In this document: positions 41,954 to 51,012 of the stretch, one piece after another | Position numbering within the stretch: position 1 is the stretch's first letter | Layout of the letters: each line of letters opens with the position of its first letter | Source: JAPLDB01 sp038230515 | GTDB taxonomy: Bacteria; Bacteroidota; Bacteroidia; AKYH767-A; 2013-40CM-41-45 | DNA: 58,478 bases | NCBI GenBank assembly: GCA_038230515.1 | Contig: JBBRND010000027.1 | Location: 1 to 58,478 of the forward strand | Direction: 5' to 3' | Made by a program: the position numbers and the translations under genes | Notes under the pieces: generated by a model | Database searches by the model: none | The model's input: only the letters and a program-made list of their open reading frames with translations | Told to the model about the DNA's origin: nothing

Positions 41954-42457
41954 GTGAGTGACGTAGATGACGCGGTGAGGATGGTTGATGATTCGGTGAG
42001 TGCGGTTGATGATCCGGTGAGAGCCGTTGGCCGTCAGGATGTCAACACTGGCTGACAGGATGGCAACGTTGATGAGCCGGTGAACGTGATTGATGATTCG
42101 GTGAAGAACGTTTATGGTCTGGTGAGAGCCGTTGATGACCTGGTGAGCATGGTTTATGGTTTGGTGAGGATCGTTAGTCCGATGGTGAGTAACGTTAGTC
42201 CGCGCGTGAGAGCCGTTGATCCGCGGAAGAAGATGGTGAAGCCGCGCGTGAGAGAGGTTGATGACCGGGTGAGAATGGTTGATGACGAGGTGAAGGAGGT
42301 TGGTCCGCAGGTGACGAGGGTTAGTCCGCGCGTTAGAGTGGTTGATTTGCGGAAGAGGGAGGTGAATCCGCGCGTGATCAGGTTCCCGCTGCGGATGAAA
42401 GAAGTTGAAGAGCGGAGGAAGAGAATGAACTGCCAGGTGAGGAAGATGTTGTTGAGG
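41954..42457. repeat. 21-bp tandem array C
   Basis: Twenty-four units in exact 21-bp register with no indel. The consensus is roughly GTGAGNNNG followed by TTGATGANCCG; unit divergence is high. Open frames result on both strands (heptad peptides such as VRAVDDL on plus, INHAHQV on minus) and are not called as genes: the plus frame is not in phase with the next gene. It lies between divergent T9SS genes. Confidence 0.88.
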
Positions 42458-42537
42458 AGATTTCATTGCAGTTGCAATTTCCTGAAAAGCTTTTCTGTAC
42501 TTTCGTTTTTCTTTTTTTAAAAAGCAAACTAAAACGG

Positions 42538-45500
42538 ATGAACAGATTTTTACGGGGCAGTTTTTTATTCTTACTATTTTATTTAAGTCATCAAAATGCA
42601 TCGGCACAGTGCAACCCGGTAATATATGGAGAAGATACAATCTGCGCGGGCAGTTCTTCCTACCTCTATGTTGACAACAGGTATTTGAGTTATTCGTGGA
42701 GCAATGGCTCTACTTACAATTACACGTATGCAACTGCTGCGGGAACGATTACGCTGAACACGGTTGATTCTTCCAACTGCCATGGCTTAGCTACCATCAT
42801 CATAAGGCAGGTGCAGCCACCCACTATTTCTTTCAATGCAAATGTGGCGGGATACATTGCTACGCTGAACAATACTTCCACGAATGCTTATTCTTACGAA
42901 TGGATTTTCGGGGATGGGAGTACAAGTAGTTCGGTGAGTCCTACGCATCTTTATTCGGTGAAGGGAAATTATACAGTCTGCCTGAACTCGGCTAATAATT
43001 TCTGTTCCGCAGAAAGTTATTGCAAGCAGGTTACAGTTGGAACTTCGCTGGGCTTTCCTACAGATTCTGTTTTCTTAAAAGTATTTAACACCACTCTTTT
43101 TAATCTGAATAAAGTTGTTCAGAACCCGATTGACAGCGGATTTCTGATTGCAGGTCAGTACGACAATTGCGGAGAGTGCAGCTCGCCCATGTTTATCAAG
43201 ACAAATAAAAACGGACAGGTGCAGTGGTCGCGGAATTTTGATTACCTCTATGATGTTACCAATCTCGAATACTTTGATTCGGGATATGTTTTTCTCTCGA
43301 AGAATACGGATTACTCTATTACTAAAATTGATCTTAACGGAAATTTAGTGTGGCAGAAATATGACGGGTACTTTGGCGATAAACTTTTATTTACGTTTAG
43401 TAATACTCGCGTTGGGTTAATAATTAATAAGGATCCACTGGAGGTTGTTATTTATGATGAGAACGGAAATGTTTTTGCCCAAAAGAGTTATACGCTTGGT
43501 GGATGGGACATGCATTTTTCTTCGTTCGCAAAATCATCTGATGGAAATGTGTTGCTGAACGGTGAGTACGGTTACAATTTTCCGGGACCAAACGGCAACC
43601 ATCTTTTGTTCGACAGTTATGACGAGATAGCAGCGAAGATGGATGCGAGTGGAAATTTTTTGTGGATGAATGGCATTTATCAGAACACACAGGTTTCAGC
43701 AAACGGGGAGCCGCTGCAGAACGCTGCCGGAGAATATCTTTTTCCCGGAAAATTTTACGAGCCGACAGCAAGCGTTTATTATGATTTTATAACTCGCTTC
43801 GATGGCACAGGAACATACATTGATTCCTGGCAGATTGATTCACTGAATGGAGAATATTCGATGTGGCTGTCTTCAGCCAATAAAGTTGTAGTTGCATCGC
43901 GTCCTGTTGCGCCTCTTTATGATTCATTACGGGTAGTACTATTAGACGATTCGTTCAACATTATTGGCAAGAAAAAAATTACTGCCTACAATTGTTCAAG
44001 AGCTACGAAGACATACGATGGGTATCTCGCTGCAGCGTTTACTTATTTTGACGGAGCTACCTTTCATGAGTTTCCATCGCTGTATAAAACAAACATTACT
44101 GCGCTGAGCGGTTGCTTGGATGGAAACATTCCAGTTGTCAGCTATGCTACATTTCCCTATGTGTATTCGTTCTCTCTAACATCCACTACGCCTGCATATA
44201 CCGCAGTTGATACGGCTGTAAATTCCTCAGCAAAAAATTATGATGACTCTTCGTTGTGCAGAACCTGCAACGTAACGGCAAGCATTACGCTGAATGGAGA
44301 CACGCTCATTTGTCCCGGAGAAACGGTTACGCTCACCGCGCCTGCAAACATGTATGAATATGTGTGGAGCACAGGGGAACACACAAGAACCATCACTGTG
44401 AGTACAACCGGAACTTACACCGTTACGGTTTATGATTACCGCGGATGTTCCGCAAGTGCTTCGAAACATATTACGAAAGGAACTCAGTACAATATTCTGT
44501 TTGCCATAAATTCTCCGAACGGATTGTGCGAAGGTTCATCTTACTCCATACATGCGTATGACTCGACCTTTCAATCTGTATATGGAACGTTATGGAATAC
44601 AGGTGACACAGGTCCGTTTGTTTATCCTACTTCAAGCGGAACGTTCGCTGTTACCTTCACTGATCAGTACGGATGCGCAACTTCTGATTCAGTAACTGTG
44701 ACTTTGCAACCATTACCTCCTGTGCCGAATATTACGGGTTCTGTCAATGTGTGCGCGGGAGATTCTGTTCAGTTGTGTGCAACCTATACCGATAACGGTT
44801 CCGGTCCTTATACTTTCTCGTGGAATGCAGGAGCGTTTACGAATCAATGTATTTATTCACAAGGCGGCACTTACGTTGTTGCCATCACAAACCGTTTCGG
44901 TTGTGATACAGCATCAACATCAGCACACACGGTAACATCTCATCCAACTCCGAATCCGAATATTCAGCCACAGGATTCTGCGTTCTTTTGCCCCGGAGGA
45001 AACGTTACGCTTACGGCAGCGGGGGGATTCAGTCAATATCACTGGTCAACGAATGCAACTACATCGAGCATTACTGTGAGTTCAGCAGGACTTTATTTTG
45101 TCTCGGTTACTGATGCATTCGGTTGTATAGGTTCGGAAAACGTTCATGTATATAGTGGCATTGCGTACAATCCTGTTTTCAGTTTAGACACTACGAATGG
45201 TTTTTGCGAAGGCACTCAGTTTATTTTATCGGTGGCAGATTCATTGTCGCAACCGATAGCGAATTATAGTTGGTCAACAAGCGGAACTACATCTTCCATT
45301 ACTGCAAGTGCAAGCGGAACGTATTCAATCACACTTGGAGATGCGAATGGTTGTACTTCTTCTGATTCCATACATCTGCAAATGCACCCCGTTGCTCCTT
45401 CAGTAAGTATTTCAGGAATTACGGATGTGTGTGCAGGTTCTGTTGCTACACTTTGTGCTTCGTTCGTTGATAACAACAGCGGTGCTTATACTTACAACTG

Positions 45501-46323
45501 GAACAGCGGTGCCTATTCTGACTCATGCATTGAAGTTACATCAGGCACCTATCAATTAATGCTGACTAATTCAGCAGGATGCAGCAGCAGTTCTTCTTAT
45601 GTTGTAACCAATCATCCGTTACCTGTTCCGAATATTCAGCCATCGGGAACTGTGTTGGTTTGCATCGGAACAGATACTTTATTATGTACTGATGCAGGAT
45701 TCGCAAGCTACGCATGGACAGGCGGTGCGACTACAAATTGCATTACTGCTCTTGCAGGAGGGTACAGTGTTACTGTTACAGATGGTTTTGGTTGTGTTGG
45801 TACTGATTCAGTAACTGTTACTGACTACCAGCCCCAGCAACCCGTAGTTATGAGTGATGCTGCGCCTTTTGATACACTTTATTCGAATGCCGCAACGGGT
45901 AATCAATGGTATGAAGTTGGAGTGGGCGCAATATCCGGGGCAGTGCAGAATTATTTTATTCCACTTCACAACGGTTTGTATTATGTAATCGTTACTGATG
46001 TGAATGGTTGCTCTTCCATTTCGTCTGACACGAGCAACTTTAATTATGTATTCATACAAACGGATTTTTCGAAAGGCAACATCAGCATCTATCCAAATCC
46101 GGCTCATGATGTTGTTACCATTTCATTTTCGGGAAATGTTTTTTCAGCGAATGAAGAATTGGCAATTACTCTTTATGATGTAACAGGGCGGAAAGTTTTT
46201 GAATCGTCTTCTCATACCATGCCTGAGATTCATCTCTCCCTTGTAGAATTTGCTCCGGCAGTTTATGTGGTAGAGATTGCGGGAACCAATGGAAAGTTTA
46301 TTTCGCGAATAGAAAAGTGGTGA
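42538..46323 (+). CDS. Very large secreted PKD/Ig-repeat protein with T9SS sorting domain
   Basis: A 1261-residue surface protein. The ATG at 42538 gives a normal signal peptide (MNRFLRGSFLFLLFYLSHQN, then ASAQ); the upstream ATG at 42466 is rejected. A PKD domain lies near residues 110-165 (WIFGDGSTSSS). Residues ~170-570 look propeller-like, and ~580-1130 consist of Ig-like repeats of about 80-90 residues with the recurring motif GTYxVxVTDxxGC. The end is a T9SS type A sorting domain (IYPNPAHDVVTISF). Probable adhesin or matrix protein. A TACTTTCG box lies at 42498, at the edge of array C. Confidence 0.88.
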   Translation: MNRFLRGSFLFLLFYLSHQNASAQCNPVIYGEDTICAGSSSYLYVDNRYLSYSWSNGSTYNYTYATAAGTITLNTVDSSNCHGLATIIIRQVQPPTISFNANVAGYIATLNNTSTNAYSYEWIFGDGSTSSSVSPTHLYSVKGNYTVCLNSANNFCSAESYCKQVTVGTSLGFPTDSVFLKVFNTTLFNLNKVVQNPIDSGFLIAGQYDNCGECSSPMFIKTNKNGQVQWSRNFDYLYDVTNLEYFDSGYVFLSKNTDYSITKIDLNGNLVWQKYDGYFGDKLLFTFSNTRVGLIINKDPLEVVIYDENGNVFAQKSYTLGGWDMHFSSFAKSSDGNVLLNGEYGYNFPGPNGNHLLFDSYDEIAAKMDASGNFLWMNGIYQNTQVSANGEPLQNAAGEYLFPGKFYEPTASVYYDFITRFDGTGTYIDSWQIDSLNGEYSMWLSSANKVVVASRPVAPLYDSLRVVLLDDSFNIIGKKKITAYNCSRATKTYDGYLAAAFTYFDGATFHEFPSLYKTNITALSGCLDGNIPVVSYATFPYVYSFSLTSTTPAYTAVDTAVNSSAKNYDDSSLCRTCNVTASITLNGDTLICPGETVTLTAPANMYEYVWSTGEHTRTITVSTTGTYTVTVYDYRGCSASASKHITKGTQYNILFAINSPNGLCEGSSYSIHAYDSTFQSVYGTLWNTGDTGPFVYPTSSGTFAVTFTDQYGCATSDSVTVTLQPLPPVPNITGSVNVCAGDSVQLCATYTDNGSGPYTFSWNAGAFTNQCIYSQGGTYVVAITNRFGCDTASTSAHTVTSHPTPNPNIQPQDSAFFCPGGNVTLTAAGGFSQYHWSTNATTSSITVSSAGLYFVSVTDAFGCIGSENVHVYSGIAYNPVFSLDTTNGFCEGTQFILSVADSLSQPIANYSWSTSGTTSSITASASGTYSITLGDANGCTSSDSIHLQMHPVAPSVSISGITDVCAGSVATLCASFVDNNSGAYTYNWNSGAYSDSCIEVTSGTYQLMLTNSAGCSSSSSYVVTNHPLPVPNIQPSGTVLVCIGTDTLLCTDAGFASYAWTGGATTNCITALAGGYSVTVTDGFGCVGTDSVTVTDYQPQQPVVMSDAAPFDTLYSNAATGNQWYEVGVGAISGAVQNYFIPLHNGLYYVIVTDVNGCSSISSDTSNFNYVFIQTDFSKGNISIYPNPAHDVVTISFSGNVFSANEELAITLYDVTGRKVFESSSHTMPEIHLSLVEFAPAVYVVEIAGTNGKFISRIEKW

Positions 46324-46387
46324 GTGAAGAAAGCGACAGTCCTCAATCGTAAATTCGGAGGCATTCGTTTTTTGTATCAATAAAAAA

Positions 46388-46407
46388 GCGCCCGCCTCCG
46401 CGAACGC
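46388..46407 (-). terminator. Intrinsic terminator after the sigma/anti-sigma unit
   Basis: On the minus strand an 8-bp stem (GCGTTCGC with GCGGGCGC, two G-U pairs) around a GGAG loop is followed by TTTTTT. It lies ~30 nt past the stop at 46438. Confidence 0.75.
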
Positions 46408-46437
46408 CTTGTCCAATTATTACTCCAAAAAAATATT

Positions 46438-47514
46438 TTATCTCGGTACGGTGCGGGAGAATCCGATCGGTCCGAGTGCAAGTGTTTCAGTGTAGTTTGA
46501 CTTTTGAAGATTGTGTTCCTTTTCGTAGTGAGCATTTACATTGAATAGTTTCCCCACATTGTTAACTGCATTCGCAAGGATGGAATTGTCTTCGACTTTT
46601 ACTTTGGGTTTCAGGCCGAGTTCCGCGAGGTCGTTATCATCTAGAACTACGAAGGGTTTGCTTTCAGCAGCAGGTAGGTTTTGAGCAATGATAATAGTTG
46701 GGGAAGAATCAGTTTGAGGGTTAAGGTTTGATGTTTGATGTTGAATAGCCAGTGGTTGTTCGTCTTTGACTATCTCTTTCTGAATTGCCCGAGTTGAGTC
46801 GTTGCTTGCAAGATTCCCCTCAATCTTTTTCACAACAACATTTTTCTTCAATGAGTTTTGCCGTTTTATATGTGATTTGTTTTTTGATTCTAATTCTTTC
46901 CCGTCTGCGATTATCGGTTTTATTTCTCCGGCTGTTTGGTTTTCAATCTGTGAATCCCGAATTGTCGGGACAGACTCTGCAGCAATGTTATTCGCATTCT
47001 TCCCATCAGCAAATTGCTTTTCGTTTCTGTTGCTGCTGATAAACAAATAGCTCAATAACACCATCGTCAGACAAGCAGCGGCTGCAACTCTCACCCACAT
47101 CGGGATAAGAGCTCTGCCTTTTTTCAATGATGATTTATTTGCTAAACGAATGGTGTAATCAGGAAGGATGCGTGTCTGTTTGAGTATTTCAAGCTCGGGT
47201 TTGTAGCCGGGATTTATTTCAATGAAGCGCTCTACTTCTTTTTTCTCATCAGCGTTCAGATCATTTTCTTCATAGGCAACGAACCATGTTTTGTAATTGT
47301 AAATGGTGATGGTGCCCTTCTTCAGTTTCTCTTTGCCGGAAAACGTTTCTTCAGATTGTGCAACAAGAGAAATAATTTCAAAATTCTCAAACTCCTCTTT
47401 CAATTCAAGATTGGAATCGAGAAAAGCGAAAAGCTCTTTCTTCAATTCATCACTCAGGTTACCTTCGTGATAGTCGAGAAAGAATGCTTCGTAATTATTT
47501 CGATTGATTTTCAT
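46438..47514 (-). CDS. Single-pass membrane anti-sigma-type protein
   Basis: A 358-residue protein. The N-terminal cytoplasmic part opens with MKINRNNYEAFFLDYHEGNL, a start common in Bacteroidota anti-sigma proteins paired with ECF factors. One transmembrane helix lies at about 140-160 (RVAAAACLTMVLLSYLFIS). The periplasmic part is low-complexity, charged and poorly structured. Its ATG overlaps the sigma-factor stop by 4 nt, so translation is coupled. It presumably holds the sigma factor at the membrane; this is inferred from topology and operon. It ends at a terminator. Confidence 0.8.
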   Translation of the reverse strand: MKINRNNYEAFFLDYHEGNLSDELKKELFAFLDSNLELKEEFENFEIISLVAQSEETFSGKEKLKKGTITIYNYKTWFVAYEENDLNADEKKEVERFIEINPGYKPELEILKQTRILPDYTIRLANKSSLKKGRALIPMWVRVAAAACLTMVLLSYLFISSNRNEKQFADGKNANNIAAESVPTIRDSQIENQTAGEIKPIIADGKELESKNKSHIKRQNSLKKNVVVKKIEGNLASNDSTRAIQKEIVKDEQPLAIQHQTSNLNPQTDSSPTIIIAQNLPAAESKPFVVLDDNDLAELGLKPKVKVEDNSILANAVNNVGKLFNVNAHYEKEHNLQKSNYTETLALGPIGFSRTVPR

Positions 47515-48002
47515 ATTACTCTTTCCATTGATCCGATGTACTCTTTCAAAAACAACCGTGCGCGGTAGATGTAAACTTTCACCTGCGATTCGTTCAGCTT
47601 TGTAATGGTCCCGATCTCCTCATAACTGTATCCTTCAAAATCGCGAAGGGTGATTACTGCTTTCTGAATGTCAGGCAACAGGTTCAGCGCTTCATTCAAA
47701 ATCTTTTTCACATCGCTGTATTGTTCCGTGTGAAACAAACTGTCTTCATTTACTTTGGTGAAATCACTCACATGTTTCTTTCTCCGGATTCGGTCTATCA
47801 TGGTGTGATAACCTGTCGTGAACAGATACGATTTCGATTTCTTTGCATCCACGCTTTCGTGGTTGCGCCACATTTTTTCGAATGAATCCTGCACAACATC
47901 GCGTGCTTCTTCTTCGTCCCTCATGTTTTTAAGGATGAAGCGATACAGCCCGTCAGCATGTTCGTCCACGCATTTGTTGTATTCTTTAGATGTCATTCGC
48001 AA
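47511..48002 (-). CDS. ECF RNA polymerase sigma factor
   Basis: A 163-residue extracytoplasmic-function sigma factor. Region 2 (residues ~15-80) includes DEEEARDVVQDSFEKMWRN and SYLFTTGYHTMIDRIRRK. Region 4 (~105-160) includes LPDIQKAVITLRDFEGYSYEEIG and a recognition helix ESQVKVYIYRAR. It is translationally coupled to an anti-sigma-like membrane protein. Upstream, 104 bp before its start, is array D in the same relative orientation that array B has to the other sigma gene. Regulon unknown. Confidence 0.94.
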   Translation of the reverse strand: MRMTSKEYNKCVDEHADGLYRFILKNMRDEEEARDVVQDSFEKMWRNHESVDAKKSKSYLFTTGYHTMIDRIRRKKHVSDFTKVNEDSLFHTEQYSDVKKILNEALNLLPDIQKAVITLRDFEGYSYEEIGTITKLNESQVKVYIYRARLFLKEYIGSMERVI

Positions 48003-48106
48003 AGGCGAAAGTAGAAGTTGTTTATGTATGGGACGGTTAGCTAAAAGTGAAAGTTACAGCGTATCCTGAATTCGTTCAGTATTTACAGCATCTTTTCTCA
48101 GCTGCA

Positions 48107-48295
48107 GTCGGGCAAACTTGCTTCTCAGTCAGACAACTTTACTCCTCAGTCAGACAACTGAGGAGCGCGGTCAGACAACTTTACTCCTCAGTCAGACAAC
48201 TGAGGAGCGCAGTCAGACAACTGTGCTTCCCGGTCAGACAACCGCGGAGCGCAGTCAGACAACTTTACTCCTCAGTCAGACAACTGGGGAGCTCG
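48107..48295 (-). repeat. 21-bp tandem array D (same family as B)
   Basis: Nine units in exact 21-bp register. On the plus strand the core is GTCAGACAAC, the reverse complement of array B's core, with spacers TTTACTCCTCA, TGAGGAGCGCG and variants. Neighbouring spacers can pair (CTCCTCAG with CTGAGGAG around 8 nt). It lies upstream of the ECF sigma gene. Confidence 0.92.
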
Positions 48296-48352
48296 GATGT
48301 TGTCAAAACCTCCAAAAACGCTAAAATTCGGATATTGTCTAAAATTAATTTA
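48296..48352 (-). repeat. Conserved leader of the B/D repeat family (copy at array D)
   Basis: Read on the minus strand it contains CGAATTTTAGC, TTTTTGGAGGTTTTGA and ACATCCG, matching 15951-16010 at most positions, with a 3-nt length difference. It ends exactly where the last unit of array D ends. Confidence 0.8.
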
Positions 48353-48449
48353 TTTTAAACCCTTTATTTACTGTGGTAAAAGCTTTAATTTACTCTTTAT
48401 AGCCATCCAGCTTGTGCCGGTTGCTTAAACCAACTTACCACAAATAAAA

Positions 48450-48480
48450 AAAATGCCTCACCTAAACAGTGGGGCATTTT
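48450..48480. terminator. Bidirectional intrinsic terminator
   Basis: AAAATGCCTCAC pairs with GTGGGGCATTTT around a short loop, with A/T runs on both sides. It lies ~50 nt past the end of the ABC gene on the minus strand and closes that unit. Confidence 0.8.
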
Positions 48481-48531
48481 CTTTTGGCTGTTTCTCCCTC
48501 TCTTTCGCAAAGGGGCTGCGGCAGAGGCCGC

Positions 48532-50991
48532 TTATCTGTTATAAATCAAATCCCCCGGTGTCTTCGAAAGCATTTTAGAAATGGTTTGGAACGAAATCAA
48601 AATCACACTGGCAAAAATCAAACACACAGCATAAATTGTTTTCACATCAAGCAGGTTAAAATAATTTATTCCCGCCTCCACAGTTCTCGATCCGGTAAGC
48701 AAGTGGTCACTCGCATTGCCGATAGCAAAAGCCAGAATAAAAGAAACCAAGCATGCCATACCAACAAAAAATAAAATGATTGAAAAATAAATCCGCAGCG
48801 TAAGCCCGTTGCTCAACCCTATTGCTTTAAACGTGCCGATGTTCATCTGCACTTTAGATAAATGCATCTTCAGCAGGTTCATGCTATACAAGCTTGCAGC
48901 AATAGCACCGAACAGAACCAGTAGGATGCCGATTATTTTTGTAACCGTGCTCAAAAAATCAAAATTTTCTTTCTCATCTACTTTCGAAGTATCTACCTGC
49001 ATCATCGTTTGCTCGTCCTTTTCATTTGCAACCTGGTAAAGCGAATCGGCAAATGCCCGCACATGATGCAGATCGTTAAAGTAAACCGAATAAAAGTCAG
49101 GCCTGTTTTTATTCCGGTCTTCTATCTGCTCGCGGTCAATGATAGAATAATCATACATGCGGTCGTAAGACGATTTATTATTCCTGAAAAAATCAAGCGT
49201 GCACAGCTCCTTGTAAAACCGGTCAATCAGTGCGGACGAGTCAGGGGCAGGGCTGAATGTAATCTGAAGCTCAAACTCTTTCCCGTTGAAAGTTTGATGA
49301 TACGGAAGCATGTCCGGCTCATTTGCCGAAAATGGAAAATTATTTTTCTGCGTGGCTATCCATGATGTTATTTCACCCTTCACCTTCACTGCTTCATTCC
49401 TATCCAACCGGAGCAAAATTCGTAAATCATGTTTCAGCTTCGGATTAAAATTATTCGGATCATTCCGGAAAGCATCCCTGAAAAAATTAGTATAGGCAAA
49501 CTGAGTATTTCCCGGAAGCTGTTTTACAATACTCCTCACCGGAATCGGAACCATTAACGGTCCGTTATCATCCGGGCTGTCGCTTTCCATCCAGATAATA
49601 TCAGCCGTTGTATCGTTGTAATGATCTTGACGCAACGCATCCTGCAAAACAATGAGTCCGAAATCTTCACTGCCCAGCGGAGCAAGCTTATTCCGCACAC
49701 AATTTTTAGGAGCAAGAAGATAATCACTGATAAAATTTTTATCCGCCTCCGGATCAATGGTTCTTCCCTTCAGTCGTTTAAATCTTTTTTCCTGCTGATC
49801 GTACACATAAAAAACCGATTCAAAAAAAGTGCTTATCTGGTTGTAATGAAACTTCTCTTTGAATTCGCTTGACTTCAGCTTCCCTTCAATCATCTTCAAA
49901 TCCTCCTTCGGTTTATTAAACGGAATTTTTACTGTCAGCCAGTTCACAAAAACATTGTTCAGCTTCTTATCCAGGTAGTCAAGGCAGCCATTTGCAAACC
50001 CAATGGCAAGAAAAGTGAAAAATAAAATGCAGGAGAGGATTAAAAAGTTTGAATAAAATTTTCCGCTCAGCGCTGTTGCCTCCTTCACAAAAAACAAATT
50101 ACCAAAGCTACGCTTGTGCTTCGGTCTGATTTCTGTTTTTGAAGAATCAGAAGCAATCGTTTTCTCATTTGCAAAAAGCGCAAATAATTTAGCTTTGAAA
50201 TTCTGCCGCGCTTCACCGGCAAGCTGCGCAAATTGATCGCGCTGAAAAATATTTCCGTCAAGCACCTCGCCATGCGCTCCTTCTTTTGATTTGCTGATCA
50301 CAATAATCATATCAGCATGATGGATGGCAAGTTCAAGATCGTGCGAAACAATAATGGCTGAAGATTTTTCACTGATCTGCGAACGGATCACTTCAAAAAG
50401 TTCATTCGCATTTTGAGGATCAAGATTGCCGGTCGGCTCATCGCCAAATAACACAGCGTAGTCAGAAGACAGAGCACGCACAAAAGCAAGCCGCTGCTTT
50501 TGACCTCCCGAAAGTTGAACAGATGAAGTATCAAAATCAACCACTGAAGCAGGAAGATTCACGCGCTGCATCAAAGGCGTTGCTGCCATTCCCGCCTCTT
50601 CCTCATTCGCCCCCGACTTTATCATTCTCGCCAGCGCAACATTTTCGTAGGCAGTAAAATTTTCCATCAGGTTCGTCTGCTGAAAAACAAAGCTGAAAAA
50701 ATTTTTGCGAACAGTATTCAGTTCGTTGTTGTCATTTTTTTTCCAAAGTTCCGCATAGCTAATGGCTGGAGATTGCTCATCAGGAAAAAATTTCACATCA
50801 CCGGATGCAATCGTGTGATTCATCAGGCCAAGCGTTTCAAGCAATGTACTTTTGCCCGAGCCCGATGGTCCTAATAAAAAAACAAGTTTCCCCCGAGGAA
50901 TGTGTAGCTTATCAATAGTAAGCACCCGCTGTGCTTCGTTTCTTGTATAAGAACAGCAAAGCCCTTCAATCTGAAAAAGAGATTGCGTCAT
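48532..50991 (-). CDS. MacB-like ABC protein (fused ATPase and permease)
   Basis: An 819-residue fusion. Residues 1-250 are an ABC ATPase with Walker A GPSGSGKSTLLE, signature LSGGQKQRLAF and Walker B VLFGDEPTGNLDP. One membrane helix (~320-340) precedes a large periplasmic region. Three C-terminal helices form an FtsX-like permease (IIGILLVLFGAIAASLY, YFSIILFFVGMACLVSF, LIFASVILISFQ). This is MacB topology: a mechanotransducing machine rather than a classical transporter. It is the last gene of a five-gene minus-strand unit after the TssR-like gene (21-nt gap), so it may work with that envelope module. The substrate is unknown. Confidence 0.85.
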   Translation of the reverse strand: MTQSLFQIEGLCCSYTRNEAQRVLTIDKLHIPRGKLVFLLGPSGSGKSTLLETLGLMNHTIASGDVKFFPDEQSPAISYAELWKKNDNNELNTVRKNFFSFVFQQTNLMENFTAYENVALARMIKSGANEEEAGMAATPLMQRVNLPASVVDFDTSSVQLSGGQKQRLAFVRALSSDYAVLFGDEPTGNLDPQNANELFEVIRSQISEKSSAIIVSHDLELAIHHADMIIVISKSKEGAHGEVLDGNIFQRDQFAQLAGEARQNFKAKLFALFANEKTIASDSSKTEIRPKHKRSFGNLFFVKEATALSGKFYSNFLILSCILFFTFLAIGFANGCLDYLDKKLNNVFVNWLTVKIPFNKPKEDLKMIEGKLKSSEFKEKFHYNQISTFFESVFYVYDQQEKRFKRLKGRTIDPEADKNFISDYLLAPKNCVRNKLAPLGSEDFGLIVLQDALRQDHYNDTTADIIWMESDSPDDNGPLMVPIPVRSIVKQLPGNTQFAYTNFFRDAFRNDPNNFNPKLKHDLRILLRLDRNEAVKVKGEITSWIATQKNNFPFSANEPDMLPYHQTFNGKEFELQITFSPAPDSSALIDRFYKELCTLDFFRNNKSSYDRMYDYSIIDREQIEDRNKNRPDFYSVYFNDLHHVRAFADSLYQVANEKDEQTMMQVDTSKVDEKENFDFLSTVTKIIGILLVLFGAIAASLYSMNLLKMHLSKVQMNIGTFKAIGLSNGLTLRIYFSIILFFVGMACLVSFILAFAIGNASDHLLTGSRTVEAGINYFNLLDVKTIYAVCLIFASVILISFQTISKMLSKTPGDLIYNR

Positions 50992-51012
50992 TCGATTGTT
51001 GGAAGTGGAATG

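Noticed and set aside
41855..42640. 261-residue minus-strand ORF and 146-residue plus-strand ORF over array C
   Set aside because: Same explanation as array B. The minus ORF also runs over the signal-peptide region of the T9SS gene, and the plus ORF is out of phase with that gene.
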